Assembly: GCA_018136815.1 (NCBI GenBank)
Contig: CM030932.1
Location: forward strand, 3,657,790-3,721,789
Length of the DNA stretch: 64,000 nucleotides
Direction of reading: 5' to 3'
DNA from: Isochrysis galbana
Taxonomy: Eukaryota; Haptophyta; Isochrysidales; Isochrysidaceae
In this document: in pieces, positions 22,733 through 32,436 of the stretch
Layout: the number at the start of each line of letters is the position of its first letter
Position numbering within the stretch: position 1 is the first letter of the stretch
Notes under the pieces: generated by a model
Databases searched by the model: none
What the model saw: the letters and a program-made list of their open reading frames with translations, nothing else
What the model was told of the DNA's origin: nothing
Program-made: the position numbers and the translations under genes

Positions 22733-22733
22733 T

Positions 22734-22750
22734 TGACCGGGCTAGTAGTA
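22734..22750. repeat. LINE target-site duplication, 5' copy
   Basis: TGACCGGGCTAGTAGTA, identical to 16351-16367. Confidence 0.93.
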
Positions 22751-23381
22751 GTAGTGGTAGTGGTAGTGAGCCATATTAATTACTACATTATTAGCGTGTT
22801 TTCTGTTTTCGAGGACTAGGATGAATGGGGGTATGAATCAAAAAGGTAACCGAACGTGAGGTCACAACCTCTGACACGCACAAGTTGGTGCGTTTTGTGC
22901 ACACAAGCACAAGAGACAAGAGAACTAAGAACTTAGAACTACAGACTAAAGCAAAGGTAAAGGTAAAGGTGAAAAGGGAAGGGGGCGGGGGGGCGGATCC
23001 CCCAACGGGAGAGTACAAAGTACAAAGTGGGGCCCTTGGCTCTTGAGAGGGAGCGCATCTCTAGGGGTAAAACCCTTCGGGTGCCTTTCCTCCTACCCGC
23101 AATAGGCTACATATTTAGATAGAGTAGTAGATTGGGATATATTTATTGCCAGCTAATAGCTGATGCCATCTAACAATATGTTCTACAACGCTCTAAGTTC
23201 TAAGGCCGTGTCGAAAGTAGCTCGCCGAGAGGAGAGACACGAGAGAGAGGAGAGACGAGAGAGAGAAACAGAGGAGAGAGAGAGAGAAGGAGAGGAGAGA
23301 GAGAAAAACAAAGGAGAGAGAGAGAAGGAGAGGAGAAAGACGCGGAGAGGAAAAGAAGAAAGGAAGCGAGGAGAGAGAGAG
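22751..23381. other. Spacer and purine-rich leader of next gene
   Basis: No gene was recognised. The last 160 bp is a GA-rich microsatellite directly upstream of the ATG at 23382. Its frame is open back to 23163 and would add a Glu/Arg-rich low-complexity leader. Confidence 0.5.
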
Positions 23382-25322
23382 ATGGCGAGTCTCTCTCGAC
23401 CTCAGTGCCGTCGTTTGCTGCTCCTGCTCCAGTCGCTCGCCGAGGCGGAGCTCTCTCTCTCTCCCATCCGCCGCGGCCTCGCTGAGGCGGCGCCGGCCGA
23501 GCTCGAGGCCCTCTTCTTCTCTCTCTCTCCCTCCCTCTCTCCCTCTCCCTCTCCCTCCTGCCCCTCCCTCTCCCCCTCCCCGTCCCTTCCCTCCCCCTCC
23601 CTTCCCGACTCACCCCCCTCTCCACCGCCCTCTTCCGTCGGACCGCTCTCTCTCCGCCAGTTTCTCCTTGCCCACGCTGCCCAAATCGACGCGGAAAGCT
23701 GCTGTGCTGCGCTCCGCCGCTTCGACGCGCAGGAGAAGGGGTACTGGACGCTGCACGACTTTCTCTCCATCGCAGCGGACGTGCCACGCGGCGGCTCGGC
23801 TTGGCGCGCACAGAGGGGTGGGGGGCACAGACTCTCGGCCGGCTTCGCGAGGCCTATTGCGCTGCTTGTGCGGCTGTGCGAGGCGGAGGCGGAGGTGCAG
23901 CGCAGGCTCGAGCCAATGCGCAGAACGCTGCGTGACGAGCACGGCGTCACCGCCGAGGAGGCTTTCGTGATGCTCGCCGGCGCGAGGATTGGCGGCAGCG
24001 GGCGCCGTGAGCCGGCCGAGAGCCCCGACTACGATGAGTCGGCCTCGTCCTACTCGGCCGACGAGGATCGCTCGTGCCACTTGGCTACCGGCACGCGCCC
24101 GGCCCGCGTGCTGCACGTGCCCATGGCGGTCTCCCTCGCCCGGCTTGAGAACAGCTTCCGCGAGAAGTGGCTTCCGTTGGGCGACGAGCAGCTCGACGCG
24201 CTCGCCGCACGCCTTCATGCAGACGCGGACGGGTGGATCAGCTTCGAGGCGTTTGCGAGGGCAATCAGCCCGGGTTGCTTTGACGCGTACGTCGAGATGG
24301 CCAGTGCCGCCCCAGAGGCGGGCACGCTCGACGCGGGCCCACACGGCCGTAGCCCGCTCGGCTGCCCGGCATCCCCAGCCTCCGCGCGCACTCGCACCCC
24401 GCTGCCGATCTGGCGCGGCCCTGCGGGCCTGGTGGGATCGAGCCCTGCGTTGAGCCGCCCAGCCCGTCGGCACAGCGGCAGCCCCACGAGCGCCAGCCCC
24501 GGCAGCTTGGGCAGGTGGTGCGGTAGCATGCGCGCAAGTGCAGATCGCCCGTGGGTTGGCCCATTTGACGGCCAGAGCGCGTGCGCGCACCTCGGGTCGC
24601 CTGGGCGTCGAGAGCGCCCGAGCACGCCATTGCCCAGGCACATGCTCTTCGACGATGAGGATGCGTTGGGATGGAGGCTGCCGACGACCGATTGTGCCGA
24701 CCATATCGGCTCGCACTGTACCGCGTGCCCCGCCAGTCCATGCGGAGCTTGGAGCGCCGATGCGCACGCCGGGCTTGACGCATCACAGTGTTCGGGCTTC
24801 AAATCGCCGCTAGGAATGGGCCCATCGTCATATAGGGGAACCCGAACGGGGCCGACGCCGGTGAGGCAGCCAGAGCCGCTGGCAGGGAACAGGGCGGCAT
24901 CCGCACATGGCCGGGATAGGGCTCCAGCCGCTCGCCACTCCCCGCTCAACACGCAGAGCTCCCCACAGTTGTATAGGCACAACGTCAGCTTCTGCGAGGC
25001 CAATCCCGCCGGAGTGCACGGCGCCAACAGTGGCCACGCGTGGCTCGAGCAGTGCGCGCCGTCGGCATGCTTGCCGCATCGACCGTCATCGCACAAGCCG
25101 TTCCCGACGAATCTGGCCAGCCCGCGGCTCGTGATGCCGCAAACCCGACTTGCCACCGGGCCGTGTGACATGGATGGTGTAATTGGAAGGGTAGAGAGCG
25201 CAGTCGGGGAAGTCGCCGCCCGCCAAAGTGGCCTTCAAATGATACATCAACTAGTCGGAGCCGCCCAGGTCCTCTTGGAGCGGCTGACGCACGAGGAGGG
25301 CAGTCCCCTTGCAACACGTTGA
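23382..25322 (+). CDS. Intronless protein with degenerate EF-hand-like segments
   Basis: 646 residues from ATG 23382. I chose this start because the sequence before it is pure GA repeat, although an in-frame ATG at 23163 exists. Residues about 110-128 (RFDAQEKGYWTLHDF) and about 275-292 (HADADGWISFEAF) have the helix-loop-helix spacing and D-x-D-G-x-I-x-F-x-x-F character of EF-hands, but canonical Ca2+ ligands are incomplete. Residues 45-85 are a Ser/Pro low-complexity spacer. The C-terminal half (about 310-600) is Ser/Pro/His-rich and probably disordered, ending in a helical segment (VGAAQVLLERLTHEE). The nearest known analogy is centrin/calmodulin-like regulatory proteins, but this is weak. 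Confidence 0.6.
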   Translation: MASLSRPQCRRLLLLLQSLAEAELSLSPIRRGLAEAAPAELEALFFSLSPSLSPSPSPSCPSLSPSPSLPSPSLPDSPPSPPPSSVGPLSLRQFLLAHAAQIDAESCCAALRRFDAQEKGYWTLHDFLSIAADVPRGGSAWRAQRGGGHRLSAGFARPIALLVRLCEAEAEVQRRLEPMRRTLRDEHGVTAEEAFVMLAGARIGGSGRREPAESPDYDESASSYSADEDRSCHLATGTRPARVLHVPMAVSLARLENSFREKWLPLGDEQLDALAARLHADADGWISFEAFARAISPGCFDAYVEMASAAPEAGTLDAGPHGRSPLGCPASPASARTRTPLPIWRGPAGLVGSSPALSRPARRHSGSPTSASPGSLGRWCGSMRASADRPWVGPFDGQSACAHLGSPGRRERPSTPLPRHMLFDDEDALGWRLPTTDCADHIGSHCTACPASPCGAWSADAHAGLDASQCSGFKSPLGMGPSSYRGTRTGPTPVRQPEPLAGNRAASAHGRDRAPAARHSPLNTQSSPQLYRHNVSFCEANPAGVHGANSGHAWLEQCAPSACLPHRPSSHKPFPTNLASPRLVMPQTRLATGPCDMDGVIGRVESAVGEVAARQSGLQMIHQLVGAAQVLLERLTHEEGSPLATR

Positions 25323-25442
25323 CCTGGACGCCTTCACACTGCCCGCAGCAACAATTCGCGGTGAGCCAATGAGCCAACGCATAGTGTATGAGGTAGAGTA
25401 GTATGCACGTAGTAGTAGAAAATGGAATAGCTGTGTAAAGTG

Positions 25443-25457
25443 TAGGGCGGTCAAACA
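25443..25457 (+). repeat. Solo transposon end (TAGGGCGGTCAAACA type)
   Basis: TAGGGCGGTCAAACA is identical over 15 bp to the terminus at 40851. Downstream sequence differs and no matching right end was found. Confidence 0.6.
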
Positions 25458-26481
25458 AGGGCTTCCAACTACTAGCGATGGGTGGGGGACTGCATTTTTT
25501 TACCGTGGCGCGATGCCCAAGAACAGCATCCTCGCAGGGGCCACCTATCGGCACAAAAAAATTGTGCGATCCGCCCCCCCCCCCCCCCCACTCTTCCCCC
25601 CTCAGTCCCGCTCGCTCACGCTCTACCCATGAGAATTTGCGCGGCGGCGCCCGCGGGGGGCATCGGTTCATTAACATCTGCTATCTGCATTTAGCATTTG
25701 ATTCCCACCCGATGCAGCGCTGTGTCGGGTGTCGGGCTGCCGACTTCCGACAGTCGGACCACCCCTTAAGCCTCTGGCGTCGTTGCGCCCGCTTGCCCGC
25801 GCAGCCCACCCATCTCCTCACGGCGCACCGCGCGCGCACGCGGCTACTTTGACCAGCAGAGACCCCGCCCCGAACATCCATCCCGCCCCGCCCCTCGCAG
25901 GGCTACTCGCCGCCTCAGCTCGTCACTCAAACTCGGCACAAGAACCAGGACCAACTCACTGACTCCCCGACGCGGCGCCGTCCACGCGTGGCTGACGAGC
26001 TGACGAGCCTCCACGTTGAGGCCGCCCTCGCACCCTCGCGGCCCTCCTCTCTCTGACGAATCGCGCTCCGACCATGCACGCACAGGAGCACAGGAGCAGA
26101 GGAGAGACCCCACGAGAGAGGAACCAGGGAGAGATCTCTGCGTCTCTGCTGTCTGCTGCATCTCCTTGTGTCTTGTGTGTGGGTCGACCCCTTCAAGAGG
26201 GTTTTTTTTTTCCTTGTGTGTGGGCGGTCGCGAGAGAGATGCCGATGCCAAGGAAGGGAGAGGGGGGGGGGGGCTAAAAAAAGAACGTGCGGCGAGGGCG
26301 GAGAGGTGCTGAGAGGGAAGATCGAGACGAGAGGGAGCGAATCTCTGCCCCCGCCTAAACTAGTGAGACTCGCAGTGTAGAGAAGACTTGAGTGGCTCCT
26401 TAGTGACGTGTGATGGCGACACATGGCCTCCGTACTTTATCATGTACACAGCAGAACAATTTCCTGCCTCTACCCATCATC

Positions 26482-26765
<284 letters not shown>

Positions 26766-26951
26766 CTCCGCTTCTCGCCTCTGGCTCACTCCGCCTCGCC
26801 TCTCCCCTTCTTCTCTTCTCCCTTTATTACTCTCCTCTCTCCCCTCTCCCTCCCTCCCTCTTCTCTTCTCTTTCACGTCTAATCCCTCCACATCTCTCTC
26901 TCTTTCTCTCCCCATCCCCACTTCTTCCCCGCGCCCCGCCCCCCCTCCGCG

Positions 26952-27770
26952 ATGCTTGGCGACGCCGCCTCCAAGCGCAAGCCACGCTCTGCCACTCCCC
27001 TCGGCTGGCGCCTCCTCACCTGCGCCGCCGTCTCTCTCCTCCTATGGCTGCTCTTCTCCACTCGTTCCGCCGCCCAAGCCAGCCTCTCCCTCTCCCGGTC
27101 ACTCACACAGAGCAACAGCGCCGCCTTCTCCTCGCTCTCCCAACAGATCAGCGAAGCCGGCAGTCTCCTCAACGCCGTGCAGGCGAGCGCCGCAGCCACG
27201 CACTCGGCCGCCGACGTCGCAGCTGCAGCGGCTGAGCGCACGCACGCCAACGTCTCCGCCGCCCTCCACGCGATGCGGGACGAGCCGGCGCGCTTGGGCG
27301 ACAAGATTGACGCCCTTGGCGCCTCCGTCTCGGCGGTGGCCAAGAGTGTCGATGAGCTCGGCGCGCGCCTCGACGAGCGGCTCGCCGAGGCGCAGAAGCG
27401 GCGGGACGACGGTCTTGCGCGGATCGAGCGCCTGCTCGAGGCGCTGCAGGCGCAGCAGAAGCAGGAGACTGTCGAGCACCACGACGAGATGAAGCGGGCT
27501 CTCGCAGCCGTGCAACCTGTTGGAAAGGGCGCATGGGAGGGTGTAGCGGAGCTACCGCCCGCCGCCGGCGAGCAGCCAAAGGGCGCGATGGGGGGGGTGG
27601 GCGAACAGCGGGAGAAGCCACCCGAGATTGGGGCGGACACAGCACCCCTCTTGGTGGGCAGCTCGGCGCACGCGGAGGAGGTGGAGGGCGGGCGGGCTTC
27701 CAACGATACCGCGCGCACCTCAAGTGCGTTGCACGTGTCCACCGTCGAGTCGATGGGGGGCCAGTCGTGA
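26952..27770 (+). CDS. Type II membrane protein with coiled coil
   Basis: 272 residues without introns. A basic N-terminus (residues 8-12 KRKPR) precedes one transmembrane helix (about 18-36, GWRLLTCAAVSLLLWLLFS), predicting a signal anchor with the N-terminus in the cytosol. Residues 45-165 are Ala/Leu/Glu-rich with heptad spacing (VDELGARLDERLAEAQKRRDD, LLEALQAQQKQE), a probable coiled coil. The rest is Gly/Glu-rich and disordered. The layout resembles Golgi or organelle tether proteins, but no family is recognisable. Confidence 0.6.
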   Translation: MLGDAASKRKPRSATPLGWRLLTCAAVSLLLWLLFSTRSAAQASLSLSRSLTQSNSAAFSSLSQQISEAGSLLNAVQASAAATHSAADVAAAAAERTHANVSAALHAMRDEPARLGDKIDALGASVSAVAKSVDELGARLDERLAEAQKRRDDGLARIERLLEALQAQQKQETVEHHDEMKRALAAVQPVGKGAWEGVAELPPAAGEQPKGAMGGVGEQREKPPEIGADTAPLLVGSSAHAEEVEGGRASNDTARTSSALHVSTVESMGGQS

Positions 27771-28580
27771 GCCTTGCTGGGACGGGTGGGCCGCTCAGAC
27801 CGCGAGCTTTTCTCCGATGCCCGAACTGGAGTTGGCGGTGTATGTGCAAAGGCGGGCGCCAGGCACAACACAGCAAGGCCACCGCACGCCACGCCAGCAT
27901 GCCCGCATCCCATGGAAATGCGCTGGATGCTGCGCATCGGCCAGCGCTAGCGCGGTACAGTGGACATGAGCGAGACATGCAAGTTAGGGAAGTGAGTGGT
28001 GGGAGCAGCTACACTTCGCTGTCTGCTGGCGCCCGCGCGCCGTCGTAGCGTTCTCGGATGCGGCGTTGATGATGATCTGTCCTTTTTGCTTTCACAGGTT
28101 GTGTTCGTCCCCGCACCTTCACGGTAGTAACACCACGGCAGCCACCAGCCAGTCGTGTACTGCAGGGCCGTTGGCGGTGGCTAGCTGCCATAATCATACC
28201 AATATCATACCATCGCCATTGACTTTGAGATGGGATGTTGATACCAGCAGTATATACTGGCTTGCTGCCCGCTGCCACACGAGCATGTATGGTTACCGCA
28301 TGGCGCACGGGACCATGTAGCTACAATTGGACGTTCCATGTACATTGTACGTCTATGCTTGATAGGTTCAACTTTGTCTTTAAATGAGACTTAGTACGAC
28401 TATTGCCACTAGCCTCGTACCAACCCGCTCCAAGAAAACAACTACAACGCAAAGATGAGCGCTGCTTGCGCCTGAGACACATGCGGAACGAGCCTCAGCC
28501 GGAGATCATAAACCCTAGCCAGAGACCATAAACAGCCTACTTTATCATTGCCAACGTTGTTAGTTGTTAGCAGTTAGCAG
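27771..28580. other. Spacer, no gene recognised
   Basis: Probable 3' UTR of the membrane coiled-coil gene followed by AT-richer DNA. ORFs are short and shadow each other. Confidence 0.5.
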
Positions 28581-28690
28581 CTAACTTTATAGTCAATTGC
28601 GATGGAGCGCGCCGGCGCGACTCTCCTCTGCCTCATGGCCCCTAGCGGGCCGCAACGACTCTTCTGCTACCAAGTAGATAGACCACACCC
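28581..28690 (+). mobile_element. 5'-end-only LINE fragment
   Basis: CTAACTTTATAGT, then GCGATGGAGCGCGCCGGCGC, matches the sense 5' end of the intact LINE at 22732-22690. The hairpin 3' arm is mutated (AGTCAAT instead of AGTTAG). Similarity fades after about 90 bp and no EN/RT or 3' tail follows. A 5'-only copy is atypical, because LINE copies are normally 5'-truncated. Confidence 0.75.
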
Positions 28691-30058
28691 TTCCTTAGGA
28701 TACCTAGGTATTCTGGCGTGAAGGTACATACTACTAGCACATACTAACGGACTAACGGCTAACGGACTTATACTTGTACAACGTCCAATATCCAATATGG
28801 ATATGGGAAGGCGGAGGCAGCAAGATTAGATAAAGCTTTCGTAAGAGCTATCTTCTCGAGATTTCACTTAATAGTCACTAGTCACTAGTCACTAGTCAAA
28901 GCTAGGGTGGGTTGCGGTGGTGCCCATGCGGCAACCATCGCGGCTTGTGCGAGGCAGAGCGCCATCGCCGAACGCATCGCCAGAGTAATCTCAAACAGAT
29001 AAGATTTCCTACATTTGCACGCACGCACATTCACGGTAACGCGCGCGACACTTATAGTAACACAGTAGAACGCGCGCGACAACCACGTGCAGAGAAACGA
29101 GAGAACGACGGGAGAAGAGCCCGTAAGATCGGCGGGGAAACCCGTAAGATCGGCGGGGGAACCCGTAAGACCCGCGTAGGCCTTGGCAGAAATATCCGGA
29201 TATATCTACTGGATATTTGGGCGAATTTTGTTTGGCAAGACTAGCTATCTCTGGATATTTCCATGGGTGCTCTGGATACTTGGTGGATATTTGGGTGGGT
29301 GTGGGGGGTCTACGCGCGAAAACAAAACCCTTACAGAGCAAGAATGAGCGCGTGGCTCGGCTGGGGGTCACTAGGAAAGTCCCACAGAGAGGATAGGATA
29401 GATTACGTTAATAAAGAGGCTGAATAACTAACACTAATACTTACTCGATCGCAGGATGATTACGACAGACACAGACAGAGCCTGCGAGCACCAGCGCCAT
29501 GTGCCGCGGCGAGGTGAAGCCCTCTTGCCCCCGGGCCCGCAGCCATTGCCATCCCCGTGCCTGCCCGAGCAAATGCGCGACGCGCGAGCTACGGGCTCGC
29601 GTTTGCGCCGCTCGCTCAGCTCGCGCCGCGCGCCGCGCCAGTTGCCCTCTCACTCAAGCAAGCACGTGGTTGCCCACTGTGTCGAGTCGAGCGGAGCCGG
29701 AGGGCTCTGAGCCACTCCGTCGCGAGCGGCACCGGCGGCTAGCGCGGCGCTTTGGCCCTCCTCCCCGCCGGGAGTCGGGTGAATGAAATTCTGGACTGGG
29801 TCGGGCAACCCCATTTGGGTGTCTGGACGGGGAACGAACGGCGAACGAAGGGCTGTGGGGCGGCGAGGCGCTCCTAGCGGCCCTAGAGTGATGGGTTGTA
29901 AGAGATTGTTAGACCTACAAAGAACTCTTCCCTCAGGGAGGGAGCCTAGGCTGCTAGAGTGCAGCGACGCAGCGAACAACGACGGACAACGAAGCTGAGA
30001 ACAACAGGTTACACCGCCTCACGAACACACCGGAACCATTCACCCAAACCAAGCAAAT
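28691..30058. other. Repeat-rich spacer
   Basis: This contains the minus-strand copy of the foldback repeat (28915-29235) and several GGATATTT repeats to about 29300. From 29440 to 30058 no gene was recognised. Confidence 0.5.
28915..29235 (-). repeat. Dispersed foldback repeat, copy on minus strand
   Basis: This is the reverse complement of much of 32800-33070, including GTGCGTGCGTGCAAATGTAG and the CCCGTAAGATCGGCGGGG repeats, and it shares the CCAAGGCCTA and GGATATTT part with 32440-32535. The two copies face each other across 3.2 kb. Confidence 0.85.
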
Positions 30059-30070
30059 TATCAAGCAGGC

Positions 30071-30472
30071 TTGTTGCGTGCCTTCAATCCATCATTCGCC
30101 CACGGGAAGGTGGATAGATTGTGGGTTCAAAGGCTTGCTACCCTCACTTGCTTCGCCCACATTCCAAACATAGCCGATGGGATGAAGAATGAATTGCCAG
30201 ATTATTTGCAAGCATGTCAAGGCCTTGTTATTGACCATGGAGATGTCGGCGACTTTACTACATCGGTGCTCAAATGGTGGGCATCGCATCACAAACGCTT
30301 CCCTATGTGGGCACAAGCAGCTAGGATTGCTTTTTGCCTCAGTCCCAATTCAGCTGCTTGTGAACGTGTCTTCTCATTACTCCAGTGCTCGTTTGGTGCG
30401 AACCGTGATAGCTCTTTAGCAGACCAAGTTCAAGCGTCAGTGATGTTGCGATACAATCGCAGCAAACGCTAG
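30071..30472 (+). pseudogene. hAT transposase C-terminal dimerisation-domain remnant
   Basis: About 133 codons, without a start ATG, carry the hAT-family C-terminal signature: VLKWWASHHKRFP, then AARIAF, then a Ser and ACERVFS, then a basic region and a final MLRYN. The N-terminal BED finger and DDE-type catalytic part are absent, and upstream sequence does not continue the domain. This is a dead fragment, but it shows that hAT transposases have been present, consistent with the 8-bp TSDs of the TIR elements here. Confidence 0.85.
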
Positions 30473-30537
30473 CAGTCGCGATGTGTGACGTGTGACGTGC
30501 AAGTGCCAAGTACCAAGTATCAAACTTCAAATGTAGG

Positions 30538-30556
30538 TATGTGTATGTGAAAATTG
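30538..30556. repeat. TSD of ORF1-only element, 5' copy
   Basis: TATGTGTATGTGAAAATTG, identical to 32274-32292 (19 bp). Confidence 0.95.
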
Positions 30557-30557
30557 A

Positions 30558-30577
30558 AAAACTATTGTTATAGTTTT
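30558..30577 (+). promoter_or_regulatory. Terminal 5' hairpin of ORF1-only element
   Basis: An 8-bp perfect stem (AAAACTAT with ATAGTTTT) and a TGTT loop, starting one base inside the element and ending 4 nt before the ATG at 30582. Confidence 0.75.
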
Positions 30578-30581
30578 AGCG

Positions 30582-32195
30582 ATGGAGCGCGCGCCGACCG
30601 CTCCCCTCTCCCAGCCCCCCGCCGTCACGACGCCCCAACGGGGCCGCCCCAAGCCGCCGGAGCCGAAGCGCTCGCAGGCCTCAGCACCGCCTGACAACGA
30701 CGTCGAGATGGCGCCGCCACCCTCGCCTCCCAGGCAGCCACAGAAGCAGGGAGCAGGCAAAGTCCTGTTCCCTGCTGACAAGCAGAACCTGACTCAGGCT
30801 CAGAACGCCAGCGCCGCCGGGCAGCCACCCACTCAAGGACTCCCCATGGGGTGTGGCAGCTCTGCTGCCACCCCCATGGCGGTAACTCCTACCATCTGTG
30901 CACCCCTCGGGGGCGGGCACATGACACAACAAACAATCACTGGAGCATTTGCTCCCTCCAACCAACAGCCAAATCCTCCACCTAAGTCGTACGCGCAAGC
31001 CGCACATGGACACAAAGGGAAAGAGCCACAACAGCAAGCCCAGCAGCCACCAGCTCAACAGCCACAGCCGCAGTCACGCAAGCGGGCCGACCCCCAGTCG
31101 GACCCAAAACCGACTCCAAACAACACCACCTCATTCGCTTCTCCTCCACCAGATGAGGAAGAAGAACCCGAAGACACTCCCTTCTTCATTCAGCTAGCCC
31201 AGCTAGCTGAGGACAAGAAGGATATCAAAAGCGAAGATGTAGCCACATTCATGAAATTCCTACTCTCTAGGCTAGAAGGCCTAGACGCCACTCCAGACGG
31301 AATGGATAAGGGCCGAAAGGGCCCTTGGATTTTTTACGTCGATGACGACGCACACGACCAATTCAAGGCCGCCTACGGCGACAAGCTTCAAACAGTACTC
31401 TCGGGAGTCCCGCACGAATTTGGAGTCACCTATGGCGCGCTAGCCGACTCAGCACCGCGCAAATCTAGCGCGGTCCGCTCCTCCCTCAAAGAGGTCGCCA
31501 CGTACATCGTGTTCCGCATCTTCGACCCGGTTAAGGCGTACAAAACTAGGACTCGACATTTGGCTAGCGCATTGGAGCGCGAAGGTTTCCATGTCCTTAG
31601 GGGCAACCAACAACGCGTCAAAACCTCGCTTGAGGGAATCACGAAGGTCGAGGCGGGTAAACGCCCGATTTGGCACTTCTACGTATACACGGACACTACT
31701 GCCCTAGGCCATCGCTTCCCGCGGACTTTCCACGTGACCCTCGATGATGGGGAGAATTTCAACTTGGACTACGCGGTCCGCTCCTCGGTGGAATGCGTGA
31801 CGCCGGAAGGCGACATTGCCATACACGGCGCCCCAGGAGGTTGCAAAGGGTACGATAAGCCGTGGGCTATCTCATATCTGCGCAAGAATCAAGTCAGTTT
31901 TCGCCAATGCACATGCGAGCAAGACAAAGCGAAAGCGGAGCAACGCAAACGCCAACGCGAGATAAGCAACGCCATGGACTACAGGGCCCTTATGGGCCTT
32001 GGAGCGGCGGCACCTTGCCGCCGATTCATGGCGGGGGAATGCAAGAACAATCGCATGAAAGGGCGGCAAATCGTCCAATGCTCTTCCAGCCATGACATCC
32101 CCGGATGTTGGGAAAAGGACCCCGCAACGGGCAAACAACATTGTATGGTAAAATGCAATCTTAAAGCTAAGGGGGAGGGGGTTGTTAGGGGTTAA
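30582..32195 (+). CDS. LINE ORF1-like protein without EN/RT
   Basis: 537 residues from ATG 30582. Residues 1-185 are Pro/Gln/Ser-rich and disordered. Residues about 190-460 are the shared LINE N-terminal domain, with GPWIFYVDDDAHDQF, FPRTFHVTLD and a GGCKGY motif (the counterpart of GPKGCKGY and GSTKGCKGW in the two long LINE proteins). Around 485-530 is a CCCH-type finger (PCRRFMAGECKNN, then CSSSHDIPGCW) followed by further Cys residues. The protein stops just after this finger, where the long versions continue to a second finger and the endonuclease. A role in RNA binding and RNP formation is inferred from position and zinc fingers. The frame is intact over its whole length. Confidence 0.88.
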   Translation: MERAPTAPLSQPPAVTTPQRGRPKPPEPKRSQASAPPDNDVEMAPPPSPPRQPQKQGAGKVLFPADKQNLTQAQNASAAGQPPTQGLPMGCGSSAATPMAVTPTICAPLGGGHMTQQTITGAFAPSNQQPNPPPKSYAQAAHGHKGKEPQQQAQQPPAQQPQPQSRKRADPQSDPKPTPNNTTSFASPPPDEEEEPEDTPFFIQLAQLAEDKKDIKSEDVATFMKFLLSRLEGLDATPDGMDKGRKGPWIFYVDDDAHDQFKAAYGDKLQTVLSGVPHEFGVTYGALADSAPRKSSAVRSSLKEVATYIVFRIFDPVKAYKTRTRHLASALEREGFHVLRGNQQRVKTSLEGITKVEAGKRPIWHFYVYTDTTALGHRFPRTFHVTLDDGENFNLDYAVRSSVECVTPEGDIAIHGAPGGCKGYDKPWAISYLRKNQVSFRQCTCEQDKAKAEQRKRQREISNAMDYRALMGLGAAAPCRRFMAGECKNNRMKGRQIVQCSSSHDIPGCWEKDPATGKQHCMVKCNLKAKGEGVVRG

Positions 32196-32273
32196 GGTTG
32201 GGTAGTAGGGAGGTACACAAGCACACTGCCTCACGCCGCACACGTAGCGGGGTTTTTTAAGAAGATTTTTTTT

Positions 32274-32292
32274 TATGTGTATGTGAAAATTG
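32274..32292. repeat. TSD of ORF1-only element, 3' copy
   Basis: TATGTGTATGTGAAAATTG, identical to 30538-30556. Confidence 0.95.
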
Positions 32293-32436
32293 CAGCAGCT
32301 ATAGCTATAGACCAATAGTCTACAAGTGGTGGGAGATGATGGTGTATGTGAGGTAGACGTAGCGTGTAACGGGCTCGAAAATCGAAAATACAAAATACCG
32401 CGCGGGCATGCTAGCGGTATTTATAGCGCACAACTG

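Larger units (their letters stand above)
16368..22733 (-). mobile_element. Full-length, apparently intact LINE, 6.4 kb
   Basis: The element is bounded by a perfect 17-bp TSD and carries one uninterrupted 2,004-codon ORF. On its sense (minus) strand it begins with the hairpin CTAACT-TTAT-AGTTAG, reaches the ATG after five more bases, and ends ATTAAGAAG followed by about ten T. The 3' UTR is about 330 nt. Intact coding capacity and a clean TSD point to a recent insertion that may still be active. The sense-strand poly(T) end is unusual, since most LINEs end in poly(A) or short repeats. Confidence 0.95.
30557..32273 (+). mobile_element. ORF1-only (HAL1-like) non-autonomous LINE
   Basis: The element is bounded by a perfect 19-bp TSD. 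It starts with a hairpin (AAAACTAT-TGTT-ATAGTTTT, 30558-30577), reaches ATGGAGCGCGC after 4 nt, encodes a single 537-aa ORF equivalent to the N-terminal third of the full LINE protein, and ends TTTTTTAAGAAGA plus 8-9 T. No endonuclease or RT is encoded. Family hallmarks at both ends and its own TSD mean it moved as a unit, presumably using an EN-RT protein supplied by a LINE such as 16368-22733. By architecture it parallels mammalian HAL1 elements. Confidence 0.92.
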
